From Sinomonas susongensis (lineage in GTDB: Bacteria; Actinomycetota; Actinomycetes; Actinomycetales; Micrococcaceae), in assembly GCF_005877005.1 (NCBI RefSeq), contig NZ_SSNH01000003.1:178782-242781 (forward strand): 64,000 nucleotides of DNA, given 5' to 3'. Each line of letters starts with the position of its first letter. Position 1 is the stretch's first letter. The notes under the pieces were generated by a model. The model worked only from the letters and a program-made list of their open reading frames with translations. It was not told the origin of the DNA and ran no database searches. Positions 9,565 through 18,819 of the stretch are shown here, in pieces. The translations under genes and the position numbers were made by a program.

Positions 9565-11351
9565 CAGTACTTACGCTCCATCGGCTCGTAACGGGTGAAC
9601 ACGACCCGCTTCGTGCCGAAGCGGATGCCCTTGATGCCCTCGGTCTCGGCCGTGGGGTCCTTGTAGAGCATCGTGTGCTTCATCCAGTTGGCGTCGTCGC
9701 GGTCGGGGAAGTCCTCACGGTAGTGGCCACCGCGGGACTCCTTGCGGTGGAGGGCAGCAACAGTCATGGCCTCGGCGAGGTCCAGAAGGAAGCCGAGCTC
9801 GACTGCCTCGAGGAGATCGAGGTTGAACCGCTTGCCCTTGTCCTGGATGCTGATGTTCCGGTACCGCTCGCGCAGCTTCGTGATGTCGCCGAGGGCCGTC
9901 GTGATCGATTCGGCGGTGCGGAACACCTGCATGTTCGCGTCCATGGTCTCCTGGAGGTCCGAGCGGATCGCGGCGACCCTCTCGGTTCCGGTTCCGGTGC
10001 GGACGACGTCGAGCATGGCGATCGTCTCGGCTGAGGGGTCCTCCGGGAGTTCGACGAAGTCGGCCGTCTTGGCGTACTCGGCTGCGTTGATGCCCGATCG
10101 CTTGCCGAAGACGTTGATGTCGAGGAGCGAGTTGGTGCCGAGGCGGTTGGAGCCGTGCACCGACACGCACGCGACCTCGCCGGCTGCGTAGAGGCCGGGG
10201 ATGACCGTGTCGTTGTCCTGGAGGACCTCGCCCTTGATGTTCGTGGGGATGCCGCCCATGGCGTAGTGCGCGGTCGGGTAGACGGGCACGGGCTCGGTGT
10301 AGGGCTCGACGCCGAGGTACGTGCGCGCGAACTCGGTGATGTCCGGGAGCTTGGCATCGATGTGCGCGGGCTCGAGGTGGGTCAGGTCGAGCAGGACGTA
10401 GTCCTTGTTCGGGCCGGCGCCGCGTCCCTCGCGCACCTCGTTGGCCATCGAGCGGGCCACGATGTCGCGGGGAGCGAGGTCCTTGATGGTCGGCGCGTAG
10501 CGCTCCATGAAGCGCTCGCCCTCGGAGTTGCGCAGGATCGCGCCCTCGCCGCGGGCTGCCTCCGAGAGGAGGATTCCGAGTCCGGCGAGGCCCGTCGGGT
10601 GGAACTGGAAGAACTCCATGTCCTCGAGGGGGATCCCGCGGCGGAAGGCGATGCCCATGCCGTCGCCCGTGAGCGTGTGCGCGTTCGACGTCGTCTTGAA
10701 GACCTTGCCCGCGCCGCCCGTCGCGAAGATGATGGCCTTCGCCTGGAAGATGTGGATCTCGCCCGACGCGAGGTCGTAGCTCACGACTCCGGCAACGCGC
10801 TTCTGCTTGTACGGCGTTCCGTCCTCGCGCACAGCGTCCTCTTCGACGACGAGGAGGTCGAGGACGTAGTACTCGTTGTAGAACTCGACATTGTGCTTGA
10901 CGCAGTTCTGGTACAGCGTCTGGAGGATCATGTGTCCCGTGCGGTCGGCTGCATAGCACGCCCGGCGGACGGGCGCCTTGCCGTGGTCGCGGGTGTGGCC
11001 GCCGAACCTGCGCTGGTCGATGCGGCCCTCAGGCGTGCGGTTGAACGGAAGGCCCATCTTCTCGAGGTCGAGGACGGCGTCGATCGCCTCCTTCGCCATG
11101 ACCTCCGCGGCGTCCTGGTCGACGAGGTAGTCGCCGCCCTTGACGGTGTCGAAGGTGTGCCACTCCCAGTTGTCCTCCTCGACGTTGGCGAGGGCGGCAC
11201 ACATGCCGCCCTGTGCCGCGCCGGTGTGGGAGCGGGTGGGGTACAGCTTGGTCAGCACCGCGGTGCGGGCACGCTGGCCGGATTCAATGGCTGCGCGCAT
11301 GCCGGCGCCGCCGGCGCCGACGATCACCACGTCGTACTTGTGGACCTGCAT
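9564..11351 (-). CDS. sdhA: Succinate dehydrogenase flavoprotein subunit
   Basis: A 595-residue catalytic subunit that oxidises succinate to fumarate with covalently bound FAD. The N-terminal Rossmann motif is VIVGAGGAGMRAA. The FAD-attachment region is TRSHTGAAQGGMCAAL. The active-site stretch is EGAILRNSEGERFMERYAP. The C-terminal HRKESRGGHYREDFPDRDD is typical of SdhA and FrdA. The gene sits between sdhD and sdhB in the operon. Confidence 0.98.
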   Translation of the reverse strand: MQVHKYDVVIVGAGGAGMRAAIESGQRARTAVLTKLYPTRSHTGAAQGGMCAALANVEEDNWEWHTFDTVKGGDYLVDQDAAEVMAKEAIDAVLDLEKMGLPFNRTPEGRIDQRRFGGHTRDHGKAPVRRACYAADRTGHMILQTLYQNCVKHNVEFYNEYYVLDLLVVEEDAVREDGTPYKQKRVAGVVSYDLASGEIHIFQAKAIIFATGGAGKVFKTTSNAHTLTGDGMGIAFRRGIPLEDMEFFQFHPTGLAGLGILLSEAARGEGAILRNSEGERFMERYAPTIKDLAPRDIVARSMANEVREGRGAGPNKDYVLLDLTHLEPAHIDAKLPDITEFARTYLGVEPYTEPVPVYPTAHYAMGGIPTNIKGEVLQDNDTVIPGLYAAGEVACVSVHGSNRLGTNSLLDINVFGKRSGINAAEYAKTADFVELPEDPSAETIAMLDVVRTGTGTERVAAIRSDLQETMDANMQVFRTAESITTALGDITKLRERYRNISIQDKGKRFNLDLLEAVELGFLLDLAEAMTVAALHRKESRGGHYREDFPDRDDANWMKHTMLYKDPTAETEGIKGIRFGTKRVVFTRYEPMERKY

Positions 11352-11423
11352 ACTGGATGCTTCTCTCTCTAGCGCAAGACTGCGGCGTCGCTCGCGTGCG
11401 GAGGGCGCCGCCTGGAAGGCATG

Positions 11424-11909
11424 CTACGGCTTGGGGCAGAAGTCGGCGCCGGTATGGACGCCGTTGATGACCGGGCACGGGTCGAAGGTGAAGATCACCA
11501 GCGTGCCGAGGATGATGATGGCCGTTGCGGCGGCGTACAGGACGACGAGGAGCCAGAAGCGGAGGCTGTCCCGGTCGGCGTAGTCGTTGATGATCGTGCG
11601 GACGCCGTTCGCGCCGTGGAGCATGGCAAGCCACAGCATGGCCAGGTCCCACCACTGCCAGAACGGGTTGGCCCACTTGCCGGCGACGAAGCCGAAGTCG
11701 ATCGCGTGCACGCCATGGCCGACCATCAGGTTGACGAACAGGTGCCCGAAGATGAGCACGACGAGCACGATGCCCGAGAGGCGCATGAAGAGCCATGCCG
11801 CCATCTCGAAGCCGCCCTTGGCGCCGCTGCCGTGGCGCGTGTACTTGGGGGAGACGCGGCCCGTCTCGGACGTGCTGCGGGGGAATCGAATGTCAGGGGT
11901 GGTGCTCAT
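11424..11909 (-). CDS. sdhD: Succinate dehydrogenase membrane anchor subunit
   Basis: A 161-residue membrane anchor with three hydrophobic segments (AWLFMRLSGIVLVVLIFGHL, WDLAMLWLAMLHGANGVRTI, FWLLVVLYAAATAIIILGTL). Conserved histidines (FGHL, LHGANG) are placed as heme and quinone ligands. The ATG at 11909 gives MSTTPDIRF; longer readings run into the sdhC gap without support. Five nucleotides separate it from sdhC. Confidence 0.93.
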   Translation of the reverse strand: MSTTPDIRFPRSTSETGRVSPKYTRHGSGAKGGFEMAAWLFMRLSGIVLVVLIFGHLFVNLMVGHGVHAIDFGFVAGKWANPFWQWWDLAMLWLAMLHGANGVRTIINDYADRDSLRFWLLVVLYAAATAIIILGTLVIFTFDPCPVINGVHTGADFCPKP

Positions 11910-11914
11910 GCCGG

Positions 11915-12292
11915 TCAGCCTCCGAACACGATCGAGAGTTGGCGGATGGCGAACGCCACGAACACGACGGCCCACACGATGACGACCGTCCACAGCATCT
12001 GGCGCTGGTACTTGGGGCCGCTCTTCCAGAAGTCGACGGCGATGATCCGCAGGCCGTTGAAGGCGTGGAAGAGGATGGCGGCCACGAGCGCGGTCTCGCC
12101 GAGGCCCATGACCGGGTTCTTGTATTCGCCGATGACGGCGTTGTAGGCGTCAGGGGACACACGCACCAATGAGGTGTCCAGCACATGCACCAACAAGAAG
12201 AAGAAGATCACGACACCGGTAATACGGTGCCCGACCCAGGACCACATGCCTTCACGGCCGCGGTACAGGGTGCCAGCTGGTTTCGTCGGCAC
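11915..12292 (-). CDS. sdhC: Succinate dehydrogenase cytochrome b556 subunit
   Basis: A 125-residue first anchor subunit with three membrane helices. The SdhC signature is RGREGMWSWVGHRITGV, with the heme-ligand region FFFLLVHVLDTSLV and FHAFNGLRII. GTG 12292 has GGGAGG 7 nt upstream. It is the first gene of sdhCDAB, so the promoter predicted at 12406-12434 should drive the whole operon with a leader of about 107 nt. Confidence 0.95.
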   Translation of the reverse strand: MPTKPAGTLYRGREGMWSWVGHRITGVVIFFFLLVHVLDTSLVRVSPDAYNAVIGEYKNPVMGLGETALVAAILFHAFNGLRIIAVDFWKSGPKYQRQMLWTVVIVWAVVFVAFAIRQLSIVFGG

Positions 12293-12405
12293 TGATAAAC
12301 CTCCCTGCGAGCACCGATGCGGGCGCTCACCAGAAAGGCGAGGGCACCGATGCAGAAGGCGCCCGTCTCGGCTGGCGGACGCGTACTCTGTCGAGCTCCA
12401 GCCTA

Positions 12406-12434
12406 AATCTAGGCTTCGCCCACAGCTTATTCAA
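12406..12434 (-). promoter_or_regulatory. Predicted promoter of sdhCDAB
   Basis: On the minus strand TTGAAT (12429-12434) and TAGATT (12406-12411) are separated by exactly 17 nt, a good housekeeping-sigma promoter. It lies about 115 bp upstream of sdhC. The -10 element sits inside a perfect inverted repeat, AGCCTA-AATC-TAGGCT (12400-12415), which could be an operator. Confidence 0.55.
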
Positions 12435-12551
12435 TTTGCCGACTTCCGTGCGGTCAGGAGAGTGGGGATTATCACAGGGTCCCGCAGTCCGGGCAGAGCG
12501 GGGCGCTGCTCCCTCACACTCCGTGCGTCCGGCTCCATTAGAGTGGGGGTG

Positions 12552-13706
12552 ATGAGCACTGATTTTCCGGCGGCGAGCGCACCAGGCCGCGACCCCGTCG
12601 TGGACCGATTCGTCGCCGTCATCCCGGCTGGTGGTGTCGGCACGCGGCTGTGGCCACTCTCGCGCGCGGCGGCCCCGAAGTTCCTCCATGACCTCACGGG
12701 GTCTGGGAGCACGCTCATCCGGGCGACGTACGACAGGCTGAGGCCCCTCGCCAACGGCCGCCTCCTCGTGGTGACCGGTCAGGCGCACCGCGCGGCCGTG
12801 TGCCTCCAGATCCCCGAACTCGACTCGGCCGACCTCGTGCTCGAGAGCGAGCCGAAGGACTCCGGTGCCGCCATCGGGCTGGCTGCGGCCATCCTGCACC
12901 GCCGCGACCCGGCGACGATCATGGGCTCGTTCGCTGCGGACCACGTGATCAGCCCTGACTCCGTGTTCCGCGCCGCGGTGCTCGAGGCCATCCATACGGC
13001 CGCCTCGGGGGAGCGCGGAAAGATCGTGACCATCGGCATCGAGCCGACCCATCCCTCGACCGGCTTCGGCTACATCCGCGGGGGAGAGGCGCTCGACGTC
13101 GAGGGGGCACCCAGCGCCCGTGCCGTCGCCGAGTTCGTCGAGAAGCCGAACCTCGAGGTGGCCGAGAAGTACCTCGCGTCCGGCGAGTACCTGTGGAACG
13201 CAGGCATGTTCGTCGCCCCGGTCTCCCTGATGCTCGAGCATCTCGAGGCGAACCAGCCGGAGCTCTATGCCGGTCTCGCCGAGATCGCAGCTGCATGGGA
13301 TACCCCAGACCGGGACGAGGTGACCGCACGCGTGTGGCCGACCCTGCCGAAGATCGCCATCGACTACGCCGTCGCCGAGCCGGCAGCGGCCGCCGGGGAC
13401 GTCGCCGTCGTGCCCGGTGCCTTCCGCTGGGACGACGTCGGGGACTTCGCCGCGATCGGCCGGCTCAACAGCGCCCGCGAAGTCGACGCCGTCACCGTCC
13501 TGGGCGAGGGCGCACGGGTCTTCACGGAGGACGCGAGCGGAATGGTCGTCTCCGATACGAAGCGCGTGATTGCGCTCATCGGCATCCAGGATGTCGTGAT
13601 CGTCGATACGCCCGACGCACTCCTCGTGACCACGAAGGAGCACGCCCAGAAGGTCAAGGGCGCCGTGGCGGCGCTCAAGGCGAGCGGCGACACCGACGTC
13701 CTCTGA
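12552..13706 (+). CDS. manC: Mannose-1-phosphate guanylyltransferase
   Basis: A 384-residue cytoplasmic enzyme making GDP-mannose from GTP and mannose 1-phosphate, for mannolipids and glycans. The nucleotidyltransferase signature VIPAGGVGTRLWPLSR is at about 19-34. FVEKPN, LWNAGMF and the WDDVGDF stretch are typical of the family. It has no fused isomerase domain; a separate manA lies at 62.5-63.8 kb. ATG 12552 lies 7 nt after TAGAGT (12539-12544), so it is probably leaderless. Confidence 0.93.
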   Translation: MSTDFPAASAPGRDPVVDRFVAVIPAGGVGTRLWPLSRAAAPKFLHDLTGSGSTLIRATYDRLRPLANGRLLVVTGQAHRAAVCLQIPELDSADLVLESEPKDSGAAIGLAAAILHRRDPATIMGSFAADHVISPDSVFRAAVLEAIHTAASGERGKIVTIGIEPTHPSTGFGYIRGGEALDVEGAPSARAVAEFVEKPNLEVAEKYLASGEYLWNAGMFVAPVSLMLEHLEANQPELYAGLAEIAAAWDTPDRDEVTARVWPTLPKIAIDYAVAEPAAAAGDVAVVPGAFRWDDVGDFAAIGRLNSAREVDAVTVLGEGARVFTEDASGMVVSDTKRVIALIGIQDVVIVDTPDALLVTTKEHAQKVKGAVAALKASGDTDVL

Positions 13707-13789
13707 GCCCCGAGGCCATCGGAGACCCGGAGCGGACCGGGGCCGTCCCTGAAGCATGGGCGAAGAGGGCGTGGCGCTAAAGTGAACAG

Positions 13790-14989
13790 GTGCGCAACTA
13801 CACCACGGAAGCCGACCCGACGCCCCTCGTCGGCCCCCGTCTCGATCATCTCCTCCCTGATCTCATTGCCTTCCGCCGTGACCTGCATGCGCACCCAGAG
13901 CTGAGCTTCCAGGAATACCGAACGACCGACCGCATCGTCGCCCGTCTGGAGGCGGCCGGGCTCGAGCCCAGGCGCCTCGACGGGACCGGCGTCGTCGTGG
14001 ACATCGGTGAGGGGCCGATCGCGACCGCGCTCCGGGGCGACATCGACGCCCTTCCGATCATCGAGGAGACGGGCCTTCCATTCGCCTCGCTCAACCACGG
14101 CGTCACGCACGCGTGCGGCCATGACGTGCACGCGACGTGCGCCCTCGGCGCGGCCCTCGTCCTGGCCGACAAGCACCGCGAGGAGCCCCTCGGGGCAACG
14201 GTGCGCATCGTGTTCCAGCCCGCCGAGGAAACGATGCCGGGCGGCGCGCTCGCGTGCATCGACCAAGGAGTGCTCTCGGGTGTTCCGCGCATCATGGCAC
14301 TCCACTGCGATCCGCGGATCGAGGTGGGCCGGATCGGCACTCGGATCGGCTCCATCACCTCTGCCTCGGACACCATTCGGATCGAGCTCGTGGGGCGTGG
14401 CGGCCACACGTCCCGCCCGCACCTGACCGAGGACCTTGTCTTCGCGCTGTCCCAGATCGCGATCAACGTTCCCGCGGTACTGTCCCGCCGCGTCGACGTG
14501 CGCAGCGGCGTCTCGATGGTCTGGGGCCAGATCGCAGCGGGCGCGGCGCCCAACGCGATCCCCGCCATCGGCCATATGGCCGGGACGATGCGCTGCCTCG
14601 ACCGGGAGGCCTGGCACAGCGCGGGCGAGCTCCTCGACGAGGTGGTCCAGCAGGTGGCAGCACCCTACGGCGTCGACGTGCGGCTCGAGCACACCCGCGG
14701 CGTACCGCCGGTCGTGAACTCCGAGCACGAGACGGCGCTCATCGAAGCAGCCGCGAGGGCTGAGCTCGGCGAGGACGCGGTCGTCCTCACGCCGCAGTCG
14801 ATGGGTGGGGAGGACTTCGCCTGGTTTCTCGCCGAGATCCCTGGGTCGATGTTCCGTCTCGGTATCCACACGCCCGGCGGTGAGGAGTATGACCTGCACC
14901 GCGGTGACCTCATCGTCGATGAGGGCGCGATCGCGTGCGGTGTCCGCGTCCTCGCCGCGGCCGCCCTGCGCAGTATCCGGGATCTCTGA
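13790..14989 (+). CDS. M20-family metallo-amidohydrolase
   Basis: A 399-residue member of the M20D amidohydrolase/aminoacylase group, which hydrolyses N-acyl amino acids or similar amides. Signatures are FRRDLHAHPELSFQE, the metal ligands in THACGHDVHA, and the catalytic glutamates in VFQPAEETMPGG. The dimerisation insert (GRGGHTSRPH) is present. GTG 13790 lies 6 nt after TAAAGT (13778-13783), a likely leaderless promoter. cdd begins 6 nt downstream, so it may head the nucleoside-salvage operon. The exact substrate cannot be told. Confidence 0.9.
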   Translation: MRNYTTEADPTPLVGPRLDHLLPDLIAFRRDLHAHPELSFQEYRTTDRIVARLEAAGLEPRRLDGTGVVVDIGEGPIATALRGDIDALPIIEETGLPFASLNHGVTHACGHDVHATCALGAALVLADKHREEPLGATVRIVFQPAEETMPGGALACIDQGVLSGVPRIMALHCDPRIEVGRIGTRIGSITSASDTIRIELVGRGGHTSRPHLTEDLVFALSQIAINVPAVLSRRVDVRSGVSMVWGQIAAGAAPNAIPAIGHMAGTMRCLDREAWHSAGELLDEVVQQVAAPYGVDVRLEHTRGVPPVVNSEHETALIEAAARAELGEDAVVLTPQSMGGEDFAWFLAEIPGSMFRLGIHTPGGEEYDLHRGDLIVDEGAIACGVRVLAAAALRSIRDL

Positions 14990-14995
14990 GGGCCC

Positions 14996-15436
14996 ATGCA
15001 GCCGCTCGAGAGCACGCCTGAGGCAGAAGCCGTCGACTGGCCGATGCTCGCGGCGCTTGCCCAGAGTGCTATGCGCAAGGCCTACGCCCCGTATTCCCGG
15101 TTCCCGGTCGGCGCAGCCGCCCTGCTCGACGACGGCCGCACCGTCTCCGGCTGCAACGTCGAGAACGCGTCCTACGGGCTCACGCTGTGCGCGGAATGCA
15201 CCCTCGTCGGCCAGATCCAGTTGACCGGCGGCGGCCGCATCCGCGCCTTCGCGTGCGTGGACGCCGAGGGGGCGCCACTCATGCCGTGCGGGCGCTGCCG
15301 CCAGCTCCTCTACGAGTTCCGCGCCCCTGGCATGGAGCTCATGACGAAGCGGGGCATCCGATCGATCGATGACGTCCTTCCGGACGCGTTCGGGCCCGAG
15401 GACCTTGAAGTTCCCGAGGAGGAGGAGGCACTGTGA
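14996..15436 (+). CDS. cdd: Cytidine deaminase
   Basis: A 146-residue zinc hydrolase converting cytidine and deoxycytidine to uridine forms. Zinc ligands are in CAEC (about 63-66) and PCGRC (about 99-103), with the substrate motif GCNVENASYG just before. Length fits the tetrameric short-chain cdd. It overlaps deoA by 4 nt, and with deoA and add forms a pyrimidine/purine salvage group. Confidence 0.95.
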   Translation: MQPLESTPEAEAVDWPMLAALAQSAMRKAYAPYSRFPVGAAALLDDGRTVSGCNVENASYGLTLCAECTLVGQIQLTGGGRIRAFACVDAEGAPLMPCGRCRQLLYEFRAPGMELMTKRGIRSIDDVLPDAFGPEDLEVPEEEEAL

Positions 15437-16764
15437 GCGAGCCCTTAGCCAGAGCCGGCGCGGCCGAGCCGTTCGACGCAGTCGACGTCATCCGCACGAA
15501 GAGGGACGGCAGAGACCTCTCGGACGGTCAGATCGAGTGGGTCGTCGACGCCTACACCCGCGGCGTCGTGGCCGAGGAGCAGATGTCCGCACTCGCCATG
15601 GCGATCCTGCTCAACGGGATGACCCATCGTGAGACCGCCCGGTGGACGGCCGCCATGATCGCCTCGGGCGAGCGCCTCGACTTCTCCACGCTGCGGACGC
15701 CGGGCGGGGGGACGCCGGTGACGGCGGACAAGCACTCCACCGGCGGTGTTGGCGACAAGATCACCCTCCCGCTCGCCCCCCTTGTCGCGGTGTTCGGGGT
15801 TGCCGTGCCGCAGCTCTCGGGGCGGGGCCTGGGCCACACCGGGGGGACGCTTGACAAGCTCGAGTCGATTCCCGGCTGGCGTGCCGGGCTCAGCAACGAC
15901 GAGATGATGGCCCAGCTCGACGCCGTGGGCGCGGTCGTCTGTGCAGCAGGCAGCGGGCTGGCTCCCGCCGACAGGAAGCTCTACGCGCTCCGCGATGTCA
16001 CGGGCACGGTCGAATCGATCCCGCTCATCGCCTCCTCGATCATGAGCAAGAAGATCGCCGAGGGCACAGGCTCCCTGGTCCTCGACGTCAAGGTGGGGTC
16101 CGGTGCGTTCATGAAGGACGAGGCACAGGCGCGCGAGCTCGCAGAGACGATGGTGGCCCTGGGTGCGGACGCCGGGGTGAACACGGTGGCGCTCCTCACC
16201 AACATGTCGACTCCGCTCGGGCTCACCGTCGGGAACGCGATCGAAGTCGAGGAGGCCGTCGAGGTGCTCGCCGGCGGCGGGCCCGACGACGTCGTCGAGC
16301 TCACGGTGCGTCTGGCCGAGGAGATGCTCGCGTGCGCCGGCGTGCACGACGCCGACCCCGCCCAGGCGCTCCGCGACGGACGCGCGATGGATGTATGGCG
16401 GAGGATGATCGAGGCCCAGGGCGGCGACCCGGATGCTGCCCTCCCGCGCGCGCGGGAGAACGAGATCGTCTACGCCGCGGCCGATGGGGTCCTCGTCGAG
16501 CTCGACGCCCTCAAGGTGGGGACCGCCGCGTGGCGGCTCGGTGCCGGCCGTGCGCGCAGGGAAGATGCCGTGCAGGCGGCCGCAGGAGTACGACTGCACG
16601 CCAAGCCGGGCGCGTTTGTCCGTGCTGGCGAGCCGCTCATGACCCTCCTGACGGACACCCCAGAGCGCTTCGGGCGGGCGAAGGAGGCGCTGGAGGGAGT
16701 TGCCCTGATTGCGCCGGCCGGGGCCCGCCCAGCCCAGAAGCTTGTCATCGATCGACTCGCATGA
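15433..16764 (+). CDS. deoA: Thymidine phosphorylase
   Basis: A 443-residue enzyme that cleaves thymidine and deoxyuridine with phosphate. Phosphate-binding KHSTGGVGDK (near 97) and the family signature SGRGLGHTGGTLDKLESIPG (130-149) are intact. The N-terminal helical domain contains the usual DVIRTKRDG. GTG start overlaps the cdd stop by 4 nt. Confidence 0.96.
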   Translation: MSEPLARAGAAEPFDAVDVIRTKRDGRDLSDGQIEWVVDAYTRGVVAEEQMSALAMAILLNGMTHRETARWTAAMIASGERLDFSTLRTPGGGTPVTADKHSTGGVGDKITLPLAPLVAVFGVAVPQLSGRGLGHTGGTLDKLESIPGWRAGLSNDEMMAQLDAVGAVVCAAGSGLAPADRKLYALRDVTGTVESIPLIASSIMSKKIAEGTGSLVLDVKVGSGAFMKDEAQARELAETMVALGADAGVNTVALLTNMSTPLGLTVGNAIEVEEAVEVLAGGGPDDVVELTVRLAEEMLACAGVHDADPAQALRDGRAMDVWRRMIEAQGGDPDAALPRARENEIVYAAADGVLVELDALKVGTAAWRLGAGRARREDAVQAAAGVRLHAKPGAFVRAGEPLMTLLTDTPERFGRAKEALEGVALIAPAGARPAQKLVIDRLA

Positions 16765-16895
16765 CACCCTGAAAGAGACCTTAGCGGCGCCAGGGGACAG
16801 CGTCGCTACGCGGAGCGTTCCACTCCAGCGGATGGCGGCATGCCTGAGGGCATGCGAAACTGAAATCAGGCCCGCCGCGCAAGGAGCACCCTCAC

Positions 16896-17672
16896 ATGCT
16901 GAACGTTCTGGATCATGCGATTCTGCATGCTGCGGGGCAGTGGTGGATCTATCCGATCCTGCTCCTCTTCTTCTTCATAGACGGCTTCGCCGTGATCGCT
17001 CCGAGCGAGACCCTCATCGTGGCGCTTGCAGCCTACTGGCGTCACAGCGGCGAGCCGAATCTGTGGGTCCTCGGCCTCACCGCCCTGGTGGGCGCGATCG
17101 CGGGTGACAACACCGCGTACATGCTGGGGCGGGGCATCGGCACCGATCGCTGGCGGTGGATGCGTCGCCCAAGGGTGCAGAAGATGTTCGGCTGGGCGCG
17201 GCACGAACTCGACAAACGCGGGGCAGTACTCATCTTCACGGCGCGCTACATCCCCTGGGGCCGAGTGGCGGTCAACTATGTCGCAGGATCGACCCGATTC
17301 CGTCACCGCACCTTCTTCTGGCTCGACGCGTTCGCGTGCCTGACTTGGGTGGGGTACTCGCTCGGGGTTGGCCTGCTCGCGAGCTCCTTCCCCTGGCTGC
17401 ACCACAATCCGCTCATGAGTGCGGTGGTCGCCGTCGTGTTCGCGCTCATCCTCGGCGTCGTCCTCGATCACCTGATCACGCTGCTGCACCGCTGGCGCGA
17501 CGCCAAGGATGCGGAGCGGGCAGCGGCGCGCGCGGAGGCTGCGCGTCGGGCGCACTATGGCCAGCACGCGGAGGCACCCGTTTCGGCGGACGACTATGCC
17601 CCGCACAGGAAGAGCGCCGAGGGCCCGGCTGGTGCCCGCCGTAGCCCTTCCCTAAAGTTGGACCGTGACTGA
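16896..17672 (+). CDS. DedA-family membrane protein
   Basis: A 258-residue membrane protein with about five hydrophobic segments and the DedA/SNARE-associated signatures: a conserved Glu in FAVIAPSET, GDNTAYMLGRGIG, and FTARYIPWGRVAVNYVAGSTR. The family is linked to undecaprenyl-phosphate or phospholipid flipping and envelope homeostasis. A charged Ala/Arg tail ends the protein. AAGGAG precedes ATG by about 8 nt. Its last 8 nt overlap the start of add. Confidence 0.9.
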   Translation: MLNVLDHAILHAAGQWWIYPILLLFFFIDGFAVIAPSETLIVALAAYWRHSGEPNLWVLGLTALVGAIAGDNTAYMLGRGIGTDRWRWMRRPRVQKMFGWARHELDKRGAVLIFTARYIPWGRVAVNYVAGSTRFRHRTFFWLDAFACLTWVGYSLGVGLLASSFPWLHHNPLMSAVVAVVFALILGVVLDHLITLLHRWRDAKDAERAAARAEAARRAHYGQHAEAPVSADDYAPHRKSAEGPAGARRSPSLKLDRD

Positions 17673-18807
17673 GCCGATCTTCGACGCCGCCCCTGATCTG
17701 ACCTTCGACCTCCGCTCCCTTCCCAAGGTTTCCCTCCACGACCATCTCGACGGCGGCCTGAGGCCTGCCACGATCATCGAGCTCGCCGCAGAGATCGGGC
17801 ACGAGCTGCCCTCCACCGAACCCGTAGCGCTGGCCGAGTGGTTCCGTGAATCGGCGGATTCAGGCTCGCTCCCGCGGTACCTCGAAACGTTCGACCACAC
17901 GATCGCCGTCATGCAGACCGAGTCCGCACTGCGCCGCATCGCGCGCGAATTCGTCGAGGACCTCGCGGACGACGGCGTGGTGTACGGCGAGGTGCGCTGG
18001 GCGCCCGAGCAGCACCTCACGCGGGGGCTCAGCCTCGACGAGGCCGTGGAAGCGGTCCAGGCCGGGATCGAGGAGGGCATTGCGAGGGTGGAGGAGTCCG
18101 GTCGCGTCATCGCCGTCGGCCAGCTCATCACGGCCATGCGCCATGCCGACCGCGCGCAGGAGATTGCCGAGCTCGCCGTGCGCCACCGCGCGCACGGCGC
18201 CGTCGGCTTCGACATCGCCGGGGCCGAGGACGGCTTCCCGGCGTCGCGTTTCGCGGATGCCTTCACGTATCTCGCGAGGAACAGCTTCCCGGCCACGGTG
18301 CACGCCGGCGAGGCCGCGGGGCTCGAGAGCATCCAGTCCGCGCTCGTCGACGGTCGCGCCCTGCGCCTCGGCCACGGCGTCCGCATCGCCGAGGACATCT
18401 CAGTCGAGGAATCGGGGGAGGTCGACGAGGACGGCGTGCCGATCCTCGACGTCGCGCTCGGCGAGCTGGCCGCCTGGGTGCGCGACCGGGGGATCCCGCT
18501 CGAGCTCTGCCCGTCCTCGAACCTCCAGACGGGGGCTATCGCCCGCTGGGGCGAAGACATCCTCGACCATCCGATCGACATGCTCTACGAACTCGGCTTC
18601 AAGGTCACGGTCAACACCGACAACCGGCTCATGAGCGGCGTGACGCTCACGGACGAGTTCGAGCTGCTCGTCGAGGCCTTCGACTACGATCTCGACGATC
18701 TGCTCGAGCTCACGCTCAACGCGGCCGAGGCGGCGTTCCTTCCGCTCGAGGATCGTGAGGACCTCGTGGAGTTCATCAACGAGGCTTACGGGGACCTGGG
18801 CGAGTAG
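17665..18807 (+). CDS. add: Adenosine deaminase
   Basis: A 380-residue zinc hydrolase turning adenosine and deoxyadenosine into inosine forms. Zinc ligand motif LHDHLDGGLRP (about 23-33), HAGEAAG with the metal-binding His and nearby catalytic residues, LGHGVRIAED, and NTDNRLMSG near the C-terminus are all present. GTG 17665 lies 6 nt after TAAAGT (17653-17658) inside the DedA gene end, suggesting its own leaderless transcript. Confidence 0.95.
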   Translation: MTEPIFDAAPDLTFDLRSLPKVSLHDHLDGGLRPATIIELAAEIGHELPSTEPVALAEWFRESADSGSLPRYLETFDHTIAVMQTESALRRIAREFVEDLADDGVVYGEVRWAPEQHLTRGLSLDEAVEAVQAGIEEGIARVEESGRVIAVGQLITAMRHADRAQEIAELAVRHRAHGAVGFDIAGAEDGFPASRFADAFTYLARNSFPATVHAGEAAGLESIQSALVDGRALRLGHGVRIAEDISVEESGEVDEDGVPILDVALGELAAWVRDRGIPLELCPSSNLQTGAIARWGEDILDHPIDMLYELGFKVTVNTDNRLMSGVTLTDEFELLVEAFDYDLDDLLELTLNAAEAAFLPLEDREDLVEFINEAYGDLGE

Positions 18808-18819
18808 GGATCCCCGAAT

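Noticed and set aside
10155-11372. Plus-strand ORF of 405 codons opposite sdhA
   Set aside because: sdhA is unmistakable on the other strand; the ORF is a compositional shadow.
13707-13789. GC-rich inverted repeat after manC as a terminator
   Set aside because: Six-base arms with a loop of more than 20 nt; too weak.
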